Assembly: GCA_032718475.1 (NCBI GenBank)
Contig: JAUCBJ010001398.1
Coordinates: 1 to 64,000 of the forward strand
DNA from: Nemertoderma westbladi
Lineage: Eukaryota > Xenacoelomorpha > Nemertodermatida > Nemertodermatidae
DNA: 64,000 nucleotides
Direction: 5' to 3'
The translations under genes and the position numbers were made by a program. Positions 20,864 through 31,074 of this stretch are shown here, in pieces (the first letter of the stretch is position 1; each line of letters opens with the position of its first letter). The notes beneath the pieces are model-generated. The model was given only the letters and a program-made list of their open reading frames with translations. It had not been told where the DNA came from and searched no databases.

Positions 20864-23800
20864 TTAAATACGGAGCTGGGCATCTGTTAGTTTCAGGCCT
20901 AATGATGATACTGGGATCGCGTCGATCCAACAGCCAGGGATTGGGTCGTCTAAAGCATTTAGCCGGGCCAGATCATTACCGACAGCGGATTCGTGGAGGC
21001 AACCACGGTTGAACTCATGGATTGGAGCCATCCATGAACTCTGTTTGGAATCGGTTGGTGCGATGACGTCAGTGGTGGTGTAGGACTGCCACAGTTCTAG
21101 TGCACCGCGAGAGGTGATGTCATTTGCGATGGGTTGGGGGTGAAGGGCTCCCGGGGTATCTCGTACCGAGTAAACTTCTGGAGTGAAAAGGAGATTCGTG
21201 AGAGGTCTGCAAGCAGCCGCTGAAGCCAAATAGGCAGTCGGTGCGAGCTGCTTGGCAGAGCTCATCCCAAGGCCTCCCAATCGGGCAGGAAGTGAAGCCT
21301 GCTTCCATGCCTTGTCGTCGATTTGCGAGTTGGCGATGTCTTGGAGGGAGGATCGTTGGAGTTGGTCGTATTGCTCTAGAATCGCCGTGAATTCAAAGCA
21401 TGGGGCGGAGCGCAAGAAGTACAGAAGGCGGGGTATGGCGAAGGAATTCTTCAGGAGGAAAAACGCGTGGTGACTATCGAGCGATGATAACCGGCTACTC
21501 ATGGTCTCCAGATCAGATACCTTTGCCTCAAGACATTTCACCATTGCGAATTTCCCTATCGGCGCGCCCAGCATCGTGAGGTTGGCGAGGTCGGGTACTA
21601 AGATTCCCTCGCAGATGCTGTTGAACTCTTTGTGGATGCGATGGTGCTCCTCTTCGGGTGTTTCTCCCAGAAAAAATAACTCGCATTTCTTAGAGTTTAA
21701 AGTTAACCCGCACTTCCGTCCTTCCTCGATAACTGTCTGGAGATCCTGTAGCACGATCTCATATTTGTCTGCGAAGTTTCCATCATCGAGATACCAGACG
21801 TTAAATTTAGATTTCAGCGAGTGGTTGAGATCGTTCGTGACATCTCCAAACAATGCAGGACCTTCGGGGTCTCCCTGTTGCGGACCTTCTTCGGAGAGGA
21901 TCACCTTGTCTCCGTGTATTAGGAAACTATAATCACTATAGGCTGCCCGGGTATAATTATAAATCATCGGATAGCGCTGATGGATTGTCTCTAGGAGAGA
22001 GTCTCTACGGAGCGTGTTAAAGGCATTACTGAAATCGACTTTCAGTAAAACCGAGCAACCGTTATTATCTGCTGAGACATACGAACGCGTTGCGTGTGCT
22101 GCTGCTTCGGCTCCGTTCTTGGTCCCGATGCCGAGCTGAGTGGAACCATATGAGGCTGACCTCTCTTCCTTCACGAGTGAGCCGATGTATTTTGAGCACA
22201 GTCGTCGCCATGTCTTACCAACAGCAATTGGCCGGATTCCTACACTCTTCACAAATGCGAAGAGGTTTGCTCCAAAGAAGAGTGGTCCGATACAGTCTGG
22301 GATCTTACCGGCAACAACAAGGTCGACGAACTTGCACATGGAGTTAAGAAGTCGGGATGCTGACTCTCCATTTTCGGCCCTTATGAGATCTTTGATGATC
22401 TGGGGTCGGATACCATCCTGCCCACCTGCGCTACCACTCGGAAATGTGGTGATCAGTTTGCGTAGTACCTGTGGTGAACAAGGTGTTGCACTTGGCTGCA
22501 CTGGGGGAGGGGGGTCGCGTCTGTCTGCTGGGCGAGGAGGGTGCTTAGCTTTCAGGGCCTGCAGCATCTCGGGAGTGTTCGGTGCCATAGAGTCTGTCGA
22601 TGATGCGAGTCTGATAGCACCTCTGACATCACCGTCTTCTATCTTCTCCGCGACTGCAGTGGCAAGGCGGATCTCATCCCGATTATTCTGATGTCGTGCC
22701 GATGTGGTATTCATTTCTGGATGAGGCGTGATGAAGGGGGAACAAGTGCGGAATGCGGCGATGTTCTTGTTCACTTGTGAGGCTAGGGACAGTTGTTGTC
22801 GCCTTCCTCCGCGCTTAGGAGCCGTTATACAGCGGTGACCTGCGATCAGAAGCTTAAACCAACTATCAACCAATGACGGGTCTGCGACTATGGCCATGAA
22901 CAGATCGGATAAGAGGCTGGCGAGATTAGCTCTGGATGCCTTTGGGACATGTTTTAGTTGCTTAGCCCGATTGCCAATTAACATTTTAACAAGAGTCTCG
23001 GGGTCTGTGATGGTGTTCGGCGATGTCACTGGATCATCAATAGCTTCGGCTGGTTGCTGGCTGTGTGAGGTTCCTCCTTGGATAGGTGGCAGTCGCGGGT
23101 CATCCGGTCTGGATTGACCAGAGCCTAAGCACCTATTATCGGTGGGACCATGAACACGTAATGTGTCATTTAAGTTGATACGGACACTTTTGTTGCAGAC
23201 GGGGCACACGCATTGTGACAGATCCCTTCTGAATTCGGCCCGGGACTCCGTTGGTGCGGATCTCTGAGACGATTGTGGCTGATTAGGTTCATCAGGCTGT
23301 ATTGGCGTGGTTCTTTGAGGTTCGTCTTTTTCAGGCTGCGCTGGTGCTATTCTCTGAGGCGAGTGTGGCTGCCGAGGTTCGACAGGCTGCATGGAGTTGG
23401 GGATTCTAATGATGGATTCTAGTTCATCTAGTAGGGACTCCCTATATACCTGGATCGTCTCATCGTTGATGTCTAATGGGGATCCACCCTCGATAACCAT
23501 CTTCGCAAACCGACAGAGGTAAACACCACATTGGTAGGAGTTGTATTGTCGCCTGGCCAGTGGTGGGTCGATTTTGAAGTGAGGGGGTGTTATGTTGAGC
23601 CTTCCAGCTTCTAACATTGCCCAATCTCTGATTATATTTACCACCTGATCATTTGAGTTCCCAAGTGAGTCGAGGTAGGCGATGTTTCCATGTTCTGGAA
23701 AAAAGGCAGCTAGAGTCCAGTGCTTACCATTCACGTTTACAGGAAACAGTATCAAAGCAAGCGAGAAGATATTAGTGTTCCGCGTCCAACGCTTCACCGA

Positions 23801-23998
23801 TTCGTAGCCGCCACCGCTGGCTGAGTAGCGGTCTATAAAATGGTGCAGCACCAACACATCATCCCGGGATGTTCTTAAAGAATTTAGCACAACTTCGATA
23901 ACGCTGTGCGTAAGCCACCCTCTGCCTCGAAGCGTATCAATATCTTTGGCTGTGATTGTGGTCCCGAAACAATCGTAGGTCGCTTGATTACTGGATGG
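20864..23998 (-). CDS. Retroelement polyprotein: Ulp1 protease, CCHC finger, RT
   Basis: An open frame of about 1,040 codons. Numbering from the GTG at 23890, an Ulp1-like (C48) cysteine protease shows H57 (GKHWTL), D74 (YLDSL), Q115 and C121 (Q-x5-C). Its start, including RGRGWLTHSVIEVVLNSL, lies upstream of that codon, so the true protein is longer and its ATG is missing. A Pro-rich linker with QPHSPQR-type repeats (170-215) follows, then a C229-x2-C232-x14-H247-x6-C254 finger. The reverse transcriptase spans about 480-760: KVDFSNAFN (D619), QQGDP (671-675) and YLDDG (D702, D703). All catalytic residues are present. The role would be target-primed reverse transcription; the protease may cut the polyprotein or act on SUMO/ubiquitin-like conjugates (inference). 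It ends at a TAA that looks like a point mutation, since the frame continues directly into the endonuclease. Confidence 0.85.
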   Translation of the reverse strand, partial: PSSNQATYDCFGTTITAKDIDTLRGRGWLTHSVIEVVLNSLRTSRDDVLVLHHFIDRYSASGGGYESVKRWTRNTNIFSLALILFPVNVNGKHWTLAAFFPEHGNIAYLDSLGNSNDQVVNIIRDWAMLEAGRLNITPPHFKIDPPLARRQYNSYQCGVYLCRFAKMVIEGGSPLDINDETIQVYRESLLDELESIIRIPNSMQPVEPRQPHSPQRIAPAQPEKDEPQRTTPIQPDEPNQPQSSQRSAPTESRAEFRRDLSQCVCPVCNKSVRINLNDTLRVHGPTDNRCLGSGQSRPDDPRLPPIQGGTSHSQQPAEAIDDPVTSPNTITDPETLVKMLIGNRAKQLKHVPKASRANLASLLSDLFMAIVADPSLVDSWFKLLIAGHRCITAPKRGGRRQQLSLASQVNKNIAAFRTCSPFITPHPEMNTTSARHQNNRDEIRLATAVAEKIEDGDVRGAIRLASSTDSMAPNTPEMLQALKAKHPPRPADRRDPPPPVQPSATPCSPQVLRKLITTFPSGSAGGQDGIRPQIIKDLIRAENGESASRLLNSMCKFVDLVVAGKIPDCIGPLFFGANLFAFVKSVGIRPIAVGKTWRRLCSKYIGSLVKEERSASYGSTQLGIGTKNGAEAAAHATRSYVSADNNGCSVLLKVDFSNAFNTLRRDSLLETIHQRYPMIYNYTRAAYSDYSFLIHGDKVILSEEGPQQGDPEGPALFGDVTNDLNHSLKSKFNVWYLDDGNFADKYEIVLQDLQTVIEEGRKCGLTLNSKKCELFFLGETPEEEHHRIHKEFNSICEGILVPDLANLTMLGAPIGKFAMVKCLEAKVSDLETMSSRLSSLDSHHAFFLLKNSFAIPRLLYFLRSAPCFEFTAILEQYDQLQRSSLQDIANSQIDDKAWKQASLPARLGGLGMSSAKQLAPTAYLASAAACRPLTNLLFTPEVYSVRDTPGALHPQPIANDITSRGALELWQSYTTTDVIAPTDSKQSSWMAPIHEFNRGCLHESAVGNDLARLNALDDPIPGCWIDAIPVSSLGLKLTDAQLRI

Positions 23999-24000
23999 TG

Positions 24001-25204
24001 TGTAAAAAAAATTTAAAAATAAAAGTTATAATTTACTGTAATTTATTCTCTTTTCGATGGTTTTCTATGCATTTTCAACCTCATTTAAAAAAAACACCAG
24101 GGGGGGGGGGGGGGCTTAACAAATCTATATTTCGCTTGGTGCTTGGATTACAGGCACCTGACCACTCACTTCATACTTCTTCTTATCTTACAATATAAGA
24201 TGGGGGTGTCTATATCATAACTCGTCGACCTCTCATCGTTATCGCCAGCTCTGATGTGGTCCGGGCAATTTTTCTGCCTCTAAAACAACCAATATATATA
24301 TTGCAGTGCCAGCATACCACCCATTTTTATCTTCCTTTTTAATGTAATAATATTTGTTACTGTTTCAAGATGCGTTTAATGTTTTTGTGCAATTATAATT
24401 ATGTTTTAAGTTTTAAAAAAATCGTAATTTTATAAATTTTTTGATTATACTCAATATACTGTATACGTTTTTTCGAAATGAGAGGGAGAGGGGCGCCGGA
24501 ATCAATTCTCGTCTTGTTACAGGGCGCGAGAAACCTCGGTACGCATCTGTGGGGTGGGGGGGGCTCCCATCTGTGGGAACTAGAACGGAAACCTTATACG
24601 TGTGGGATTGTCCTTGTAGCCCTACAACCCATCTCCGCTACGCTACTCCGTTATCTATAAGCCCCTATTCTGTTCGGTAATCCGATACTTTGTTTTGAGC
24701 CCAACTGCCTCCATCTAGTCCCCCTGTCAATCATTCCATCCCCTAAATCGTCGTGCAGTAATCTACTGAACTCAGGCTCTCCGCTTCTATGGTTCCCCCA
24801 AACTGTTACCAATTACATTAATTATTGTGTGTCCTCTTCTTTATTGTGGCACATTCTGGACTGCTAAAGGAAACCAGTAACGTGGTATACTTTATAAACA
24901 ATGAAGTTGCGAATTTGTAATAATTATTTTTTAATTTTTTAGACATTGGCGCTCGGACTGTGAATTTGTAATTTTATCAATAACCGCTAATATATTGGAT
25001 CATCTGTCTACTTTATTATCTTCTCGAGGCTCTCGATTTAAACAATCTAGTTTGTCGTTTTCTCATTCTATCTCAAGGTCGGTTGAATAAATTACAAATT
25101 TACTCATAGCTATTTCCTAGGAGCATTCATTTCATTGGCCCCTAAAAAAATACTATCTGTATAATATTGTGTATATTATTATATGTATATTATTGTATAT
25201 CCCA
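24001..25204. other. Spacer with a 15-G run, no gene
   Basis: G-run at 24100-24114. Short frames at 23956-24198 and 24441-24680 have no support. Confidence 0.5.
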
Positions 25205-25360
25205 ATTGGGAGAAAAATGAGTGCTTGTTTTCTTTACCTAGGGAATAAAGTAACCCGCTTGATTGCATTGATTTAACTTTTTTTCTCAGCGAAAAAAGTA
25301 AAATAACATTTTTTTGTGAAATTTCTTATAAAATTTTCCCATGTAATAAATAATTATAAT
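25205..25360 (-). repeat. Interspersed repeat A, fragment
   Basis: Shares GATTGCATTGATTT, AAAAAAGTAAAATA and GTGAAATTTCTTA with 6400-6500. Same orientation as the 6.3-kb copy. Confidence 0.55.
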
Positions 25361-25789
25361 TATCTGTAAAAAGGTATTATGCCATTCGTTTACACCGTTG
25401 TCGGCGTTGTCACCGCGTCATACTAAATAGCCCCAGACGTCATTTGATTATTAAACACAAATATATTTTATTACATTATGTCAACTTATCACCGTTATAG
25501 GTGATACCCACTTCACATCGTGTGGGTGCGGGCTATGGGACGGAACGCTGTATATTAATCATTAACTTAGTACCGGTAACAATAAACTTATAATTGTCAT
25601 TCTCCATAGGTGATAGCCATTGCAGGCTACGTGTAAGTTTAGCCTACAGTTGTTTCAGTAACAGCAATTAATTGCATAATAAGGATCCAAATTCAAAATT
25701 CAGAACGTCCGACAAGATTACATAATGTATAACAAAAATTACTTATTGTGTATCCTCTCTCGCAGCATTCTCTTTCTTGGCATATAAAT

Positions 25790-26765
25790 ACACTCTGATA
25801 ATAACACTGAAAAGTGCTACTTTACACACAGTTACACATGTCCCAGAATATAGTGTCGTAATTCAGTGACACCCCCCCCCCCCCCCCCCTAATTTTTCTA
25901 CAAATCTTAATGAGATTGCATGAAATTTGAAACAGAGATAGTTTCACCTCCCGACCACTGACTGGGTGAGCCAGAATTTTATTTTTGCTTTCAATCTTTA
26001 GCTACAAGCGTTTAAAAAAGTGTCTCCAGCGATATTACACCAGTTACACCGCAGTTATTCTTCTACCTTATAGCTGTTTGTTGGTACCAATGGAAAGCTG
26101 GCCATGCAAGGATTCCAAATATGTAACACAATTTGAATTTCGTTGAAAAATAGCTGAGATATGAGCGTTCAAATCTTGCATGGTTTTGCACCGGCGCGAG
26201 GTTATTTTATTCTATTTAATAAATAAACCATATTCTGGAACATTTTTTAAATGTATGAATAGCTACGTAATAGTATGATTAAAGATGTAATGCATTGTTG
26301 CCCAGCTACGTATTTGGATAAACAAAATATTCCAGATTATGATGCATTTATTAAATAGAATAAAATAGCCTCGCGCCGGTGCAAAACCATGCAACATTTG
26401 AACGCTCATATCTCAGCTATTTTTCAACGAAATTCAAATTGTGTTACATATTTGGAATCCTTGCATGACCAGCTTTCCATTGGTACCAACAAACAGCTAT
26501 AAGGTAGAAGAATAACTGCGGTGTAACTGGTGTAATATCGCTGGAGACACTTTTTTTAAACGCTTGTAGCTAAAGATTGAAAGCAAAAATAAAAATTCTG
26601 GCTCACCCAGTCAGTGGTCGGGAGGTGAAACTATCTCTGTTTCAAATTTCATGCAATCTCATTAAGATTTGTAGAAAATTAGGGGGGGGGGGGGGGGGGG
26701 GGGGGGGTGTCACTGAATTACGACACTATATTCTGGGACATGGTGTATGTAAATAGTTATAATCC
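25790..26765 (+). repeat. Interspersed repeat C, interrupted by a MITE
   Basis: AGTGCTACTTTACACACAG (25813-25831) and TATGTAAATAGTTAT (from about 26745) are contiguous in the copy at 39925-39955 and are separated here by the palindromic MITE. Confidence 0.7.
25837..26742. mobile_element. Palindromic MITE, 906 bp, with polyC/polyG arms
   Basis: Ends are CATGTCCCAGAATATAGTGTC and its exact complement. The left arm (about 25837-26225) and right arm (about 26350-26742) are about 98% complementary with a ~120-bp unique centre. A run of 18 C (25872-25889) faces a run of 26 G (26682-26707). No coding capacity. Relatives at 30115-31074 and 36367-36702 share the terminus GAATATAGTGTC or GTAATATAGTGTC and the internal homopolymer. 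Confidence 0.85.
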
Positions 26766-27113
26766 ACTGTCAAGCAATTACTACATTAAGGTAGATGTTC
26801 TAGAATCTTTAAATATGGATAGAAACAAACAAACAAAAGATCGCAAAGGTTATAGAACCAGACCAGCCGTTCTTATAGTATAAAGCTGTAAAGTAGCTTT
26901 CTATCTGGGATTGTCAATCTTCTGTTCTAGAAGGCTATCTACAAATATATTTAACTTAATTCATAATTAGCACAAAGAAGCCCTTGCAGCATTCCCTTTG
27001 TTATCACACTCGCTGGTGAACTAACATCACGCGTGAACAATGACATAGTTAGTATATTTCTTTATTTCATTTTATTTTATGATTCATTTTATACTGTTTT
27101 AACTTTGATCCTA
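26766..27113. other. Spacer, nothing recognised
   Basis: AT-rich; no gene or repeat recognised. Confidence 0.5.
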
Positions 27114-27119
27114 TTTATT
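27114..27119 (-). terminator. Candidate poly(A) signal for the 323-codon ORF
   Basis: AATAAA on the minus strand about 70 bp past the stop, with further A/T-rich sequence downstream. Confidence 0.4.
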
Positions 27120-27189
27120 AAGTTTTATTAAATTTTGATATATTTAATTAAATTATTTTCATCTGTTCTTCACACTGTAAACCAACCCG

Positions 27190-28161
27190 TTACTTTGCTT
27201 GGAGGTACAACACAACTCCCGTCACCAGTCCCCCAACCGATGCCATGATGTCGTCCTTCATAGTTTCACACCAACTAACAGCCCGACTGAACGGGTTTCG
27301 AGTTTCAACGTTTTTATAGTTCCTCATGACATTGACTTCTACATCATTGTCTGCTGCCCATTGTTCTATTGGAGGGACTTCTATAAGAAATGTCTCAATT
27401 GTTTTAATCAACTCTTTCCCGATCCAGAACACAGATATACCAAAGATAATACCCAATGATATCATTAATAGACGCATACACACACCTCCCCTTACCTCAG
27501 TAGTCGAATTACATTTACTACCCATAATAATGCTTTGGTCTGTCTGGGTGCCCTTGTCACTTCTCAACACCTTCTTATTATTCGCAGCTTTCAATACCGG
27601 TGTATCATTGACTTTATATCCCACTCTCGTATGCGACGGTACATTATTTCCCGACACATGTGCAATATTGTTATTCCGTTTCATCTCGTCTTCTCTAATC
27701 TCCTCTAGTAGATTTGACATACTCTGAATTATAGAGATGTCTTCATCAGTTAGATACCTCACTCTCCGAGCGTCGCATGCAGCAAAATCATCCTCTAGAT
27801 CAGTATCTTCCTCTTCAACACTTTCTGGAGTTAGCATTCGTTGATTACACCTACTATTGCTTTCTTCCACGTTGTTGTGGCTAATTTCTTTAAAGATTTC
27901 TTCTAACGGAAATTTATTCCGTTTGCGGAAATGTTGTGTTATCGCCGTAGTCCTCAAATCGTTCACCTTGTTTATTTTCCTTCTGCGCACTGGACTGGCG
28001 GCGGCCAAGGAGCGCCTCGCTTCGGCACGCCTCCTGCCGGCCTGTCCTGCTAACGGACTCTGGGGGTGGGTCCTCCTATGGGAGCGTCGGTTTCTACCCA
28101 GTGTCTGCGGGATGGGGACCAACCTTCCCCCTATCCTATCTCCTTGCCCTTGGTTATTCAT
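27190..28161 (-). CDS. Uncharacterised 323-residue protein with hydrophobic C-terminus
   Basis: I do not recognise this protein. The frame is intact, intronless and starts at an ATG in an acceptable context (CACGATGAA). Residues 23-65 are rich in Arg/Ala and basic, including RRRAEARR and SPVRRRKINK. Residues ~115-135 are acidic (VEEEDTDLEDDF). A hydrophobic segment at about 228-248 (RLLMISLGIIFGISVFWIG) and a second at the extreme C-terminus (MASVGGLVTGVVLYLQ) could span membranes, suggesting a tail-anchored or double-pass protein with a long cytosolic N-terminus (inference). There is no signal peptide. It stands alone between a MITE and gene-free DNA. It could be a species-restricted gene, a retrocopy or a protein of mobile origin. 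Its length and a nearby AATAAA favour something real. Confidence 0.55.
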   Translation of the reverse strand: MNNQGQGDRIGGRLVPIPQTLGRNRRSHRRTHPQSPLAGQAGRRRAEARRSLAAASPVRRRKINKVNDLRTTAITQHFRKRNKFPLEEIFKEISHNNVEESNSRCNQRMLTPESVEEEDTDLEDDFAACDARRVRYLTDEDISIIQSMSNLLEEIREDEMKRNNNIAHVSGNNVPSHTRVGYKVNDTPVLKAANNKKVLRSDKGTQTDQSIIMGSKCNSTTEVRGGVCMRLLMISLGIIFGISVFWIGKELIKTIETFLIEVPPIEQWAADNDVEVNVMRNYKNVETRNPFSRAVSWCETMKDDIMASVGGLVTGVVLYLQAK

Positions 28162-28298
28162 CGTGGGAACTGTTGATCAATTTAATTTATTATTTAATTT
28201 ATACGGCGAAATTTTACCACAAATTATATGATTATTACCTAATAATAGTTCTGATTATTAGGAACTCAGGACATAACCAAATTAGATACCGGAGTTAT

Positions 28299-28352
28299 AC
28301 TAGATAGCACAAAATTTATCCTAAATTTAGTTAGAATTTAGTGCTATCTAGT
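28299..28352. repeat. Short hairpin, 12-bp perfect arms
   Basis: ACTAGATAGCAC (28299-28310) and its complement (28341-28352) enclose a 30-bp A/T-rich loop, about 140 bp upstream of the 323-codon ORF. It may be a small transposon footprint or structured 5' region. Confidence 0.6.
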
Positions 28353-29316
28353 AGAAAACGGCCCCTGGAATTGATTAGACGTTATTATCCTGTAATGTTT
28401 AAAAACTGTCTGCTATGTTAATAAGTATAAGTATAAATATGTAGCAGCCTAAATATAATGAAGTATAGTACAGTGAAATCCTTTTTTTAAACTTAGCTAT
28501 TTAATAAAACACTACCGTTACAATATAATTCACTCCCCATCCCATCTTGTAAGCTACTTTCAAATTTAGATGAAACAAATTCTAAAATAATCCAAAAAAT
28601 ATATTTTTTATATTGTTTTAATGTTCTATAACTTTTTATAGTTATTAGCTATAATATCCTATAAAATTTCCAAAAAAAAATAAGTAACAAAAAGTATAAA
28701 CAGTTTCCCATAACTATAGTTTATGACGCCTATAGTCTATAGCCTATAGTCTATAGTTTAGGACGCCTTGGGTGTACCTATAACACACCTGTCCAGTACT
28801 TCAAAATTATGTATTAAAAGTGGTTCTTTAATCTAGAATATTGTATTTATTGCATTTCTATGTTGACATATAATTTTTTGCGTATTTTTTTTTATTTGAT
28901 TTTATTGTCAATTAGGTTCAATTTAATACATGCTTTATTAAGTTTATGGAGTACATTTGGTATTTTTATTCATTAATATTTTCACCTCTAAAAATACATT
29001 TTTGACGCGTAGAAATTTATATTTTAGCGCGTAATAATTTAAATATTTATTTTACAAAAAGAAAGTACTATTTTTTGTCCGACTTATTTATCTGCATTTT
29101 TTGAAGAATAGTAGAATGTATAACATTTTTTCCGAGGTGTAGCCGAGGAATAAATGAACATTATACTATGCACATTGTAGAAGATGTTGTTTTCTTTTAA
29201 AAATTGACTTTTTCTCCCCAAAAATGAGAACAAAAACGACTTTTTCCCCAATATCAACCCACATTTAAAATTATTAATTCTGATTAAATTAAATAAATTA
29301 TTGGAAGTTGAAGGTA
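28353..29316. other. AT-rich spacer, no gene
   Basis: Contains a short TATAGTCTATAGCC tandem (about 28718-28763). Nothing else recognised. Confidence 0.5.
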
Positions 29317-29620
29317 CACGTTCGTGAGCAAAGCCTTTAGCATATGGGTACCATTAACGAGTTGTCTGCCGTTAGTCAGAAGTATTCAACACAATACTCG
29401 TCCTCCTCTTGTGCCTCGTTGCGTTCGTTCGTTTTTGACGAAACTTCAATTCTTTCTAAACTTTTGACGGACTACATACATACCAAGTTTCGTTTAATTT
29501 CATCAAGGAATAACCGAGTTATTAGCGTTCAAAAATTTACGACAGACGGCGACGACGACAGACAACTCGCCAATGGCACCCATATGCTAAGGCTTCGCTC
29601 ACTTCGTGGCTCGCCCCACA
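29317..29620 (+). repeat. Interspersed repeat B, short complete copy
   Basis: Starts CACGTTCGTGAGCAAAGCC and ends TTCGTGGCTCGCCCCACA. Subterminal inverted repeats: AAAGCCTTTAGCATATGGGT near the start and ACCCATATGCTAAGGCTT near the end. This gives the best definition of both termini of the family. Confidence 0.8.
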
Positions 29621-29934
29621 TTGAGCACCAGTAGCTACCATTTATTCCTTCTTTAAAATATTCCCTTTTGAATTTGAACTAACAAAATTATCGCAAATTT
29701 GATGTAATTAAGCACCAATTGTGTAATTAAATAATAATATCTACTTTGTTTGTGAAGGTGATATTCCAGGAACGTTAATCAAATAATCAAACCAAAAATT
29801 TGATTAAACTAGCTACTTTATTCAAAAGATCGTACAACTAAACATTTTAATGCTAAATTTATTAATAATTACCAGCGTATTTACTGATCTAGAATAAATA
29901 ATGCGAAATGAACAGATAATAATTATCTCCCATG
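29621..29934. other. Spacer, nothing recognised
   Basis: AT-rich DNA. Confidence 0.5.
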
Positions 29935-30114
29935 TCTCCCATTATTTCCCATGTAATACGTAATTTTACTCTTAAATTTGTACTTTTTTGTTGCTAAAAT
30001 CTGTAATAAAACATAGCAATATACTACAGACAGTACAGTAGTGTTACAAAATAAATTGAACTGTAGTATTTTACTATATTGCTTCCATAGTTACTACGAT
30101 TCAAATTATTGTAC

Positions 30115-31074
30115 ACCACGTCCCGTAATATAGTGTCATTTTCTGATGACACGATTTTACTTGACATGATTTTAAAAAAGTGTCTTTTACGAAATTGCAC
30201 CCTCTGTATCGTGGCCATTCTTCACATTAGTCGTAATTTTTTCATATCATTAAAAAAGCTGCAAGGATTCAAAATATGTAACAATATCTGAATTTCGTTG
30301 AGAAACAGCTGAAATTAGGCGTTCAAAGATTGCAAGAACGATCATTCGCTGTAGGACATTTATTCTATCAAATATATACACAAAATTCTAGAATGTGTTA
30401 TTTATTTCATGAGTTGGTTGGCAACAGTGGTATTACTATCCAATATATCTAGCGAACGATACTTATTGCAATTTTTGAAAGCCTATATCTCATCTGTTTC
30501 TCAACGAAATTCAGATATTGTTACATATTTTGAATCTTTGCAACGCAAGCTTTCCAATGATAGGAAAAAATTACGACTAATTTGAAGAATGAAAATGATA
30601 CGGAGGGTGCGATTTCGCAAAAGACACTTTTTTAAAACGCTTATTAATAATAATAATAATAATAATATTGGTTATTTATATAGCGCTTTTCTACGCTCAG
30701 CATACTCAAAGCGCTTTTTATTATCATTACCCCAGCAAAGTTAGGTTCCCATTATACCGCTGGGTTGGCGCAGGCACTAATGTCTAAAGTGTCTTGCCTA
30801 GGGACACAACAATGCGAAATTTCTACAGCCTTTAGTCGGATTCGAACCTGCGCCACCAAACACTATTGTGTAAGCAGTTCAGGCGCCGTATCCACTCGGA
30901 CACTGCGACATTTTGTAAAAAATTTAAAGGCGAAATCGAAAATTCCGGCTTCATGGGGTCAACGACGGTGAGTGGAACTAGTTGTGTTTCAAATTTCAAG
31001 CAATATGATAAAGATTTTTAGAAAAATCTGGGGGGGGGGTTATCAGAAAATGACACTATATTACGGTTCATGGT
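30115..31074. mobile_element. MITE related to the 25.8-kb palindrome, GTAC TSD
   Basis: Termini read ACCACGTCCCGTAATATAGTG and, at the other end, CACTATATTACGG(T)TCATGGT. GTAC occurs at 30111-30114 and 31075-31078, and the related host sequence at 11750-11765 reads through without an insert. A 10-G run (31030-31039) sits at the same place as in its relatives. It carries a SINE inside. Confidence 0.75.
30643..30912 (-). mobile_element. tRNA-derived SINE, near full length
   Basis: Read on the minus strand it starts TGTCGCAGTGTCCGAGTGG (A-box like a Leu/Ser tRNA), with B-box GCAGGTTCGAATCC about 60 bases on. It continues through a conserved TGTCCCTAGGCAAGACACTT core and GCGCTATATAAATAACCAAT, and ends in an (ATT)n tail. 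Box A and B spacing is right for RNA polymerase III. It sits inside the MITE; the MITE copy at 36.5 kb lacks it. Confidence 0.85.

Larger units (their letters stand above)
18110..24000 (-). mobile_element. Non-LTR retrotransposon: Ulp1 protease, RT, endonuclease
   Basis: Read on the minus strand, the element begins (5'-truncated) near 24000. It encodes an Ulp1-type protease, a CCHC finger, a reverse transcriptase and a C-terminal restriction-like endonuclease, and stops at 18461-18459. The ~330-bp 3' UTR carries AATAAA and ends in about 18 A (plus-strand T run at 18110-18127). Removing the nested hAT (18807-20587) leaves about 4.1 kb. The 5' end has an open frame with no ATG, so the start was lost on insertion. 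No target-site duplication was recognised. I cannot place it confidently in a named clade; the endonuclease type allies it with the early-branching RLE-bearing non-LTR group. Confidence 0.85.

Noticed and set aside
22140-22691. 183-codon plus frame inside the retroelement
   Set aside because: Antisense shadow of the RT coding region; no domain.
30834-30912. Possible tRNA gene (A and B boxes on minus strand)
   Set aside because: The anticodon arm and acceptor stem are not intact, and the sequence continues into a SINE body and tail.
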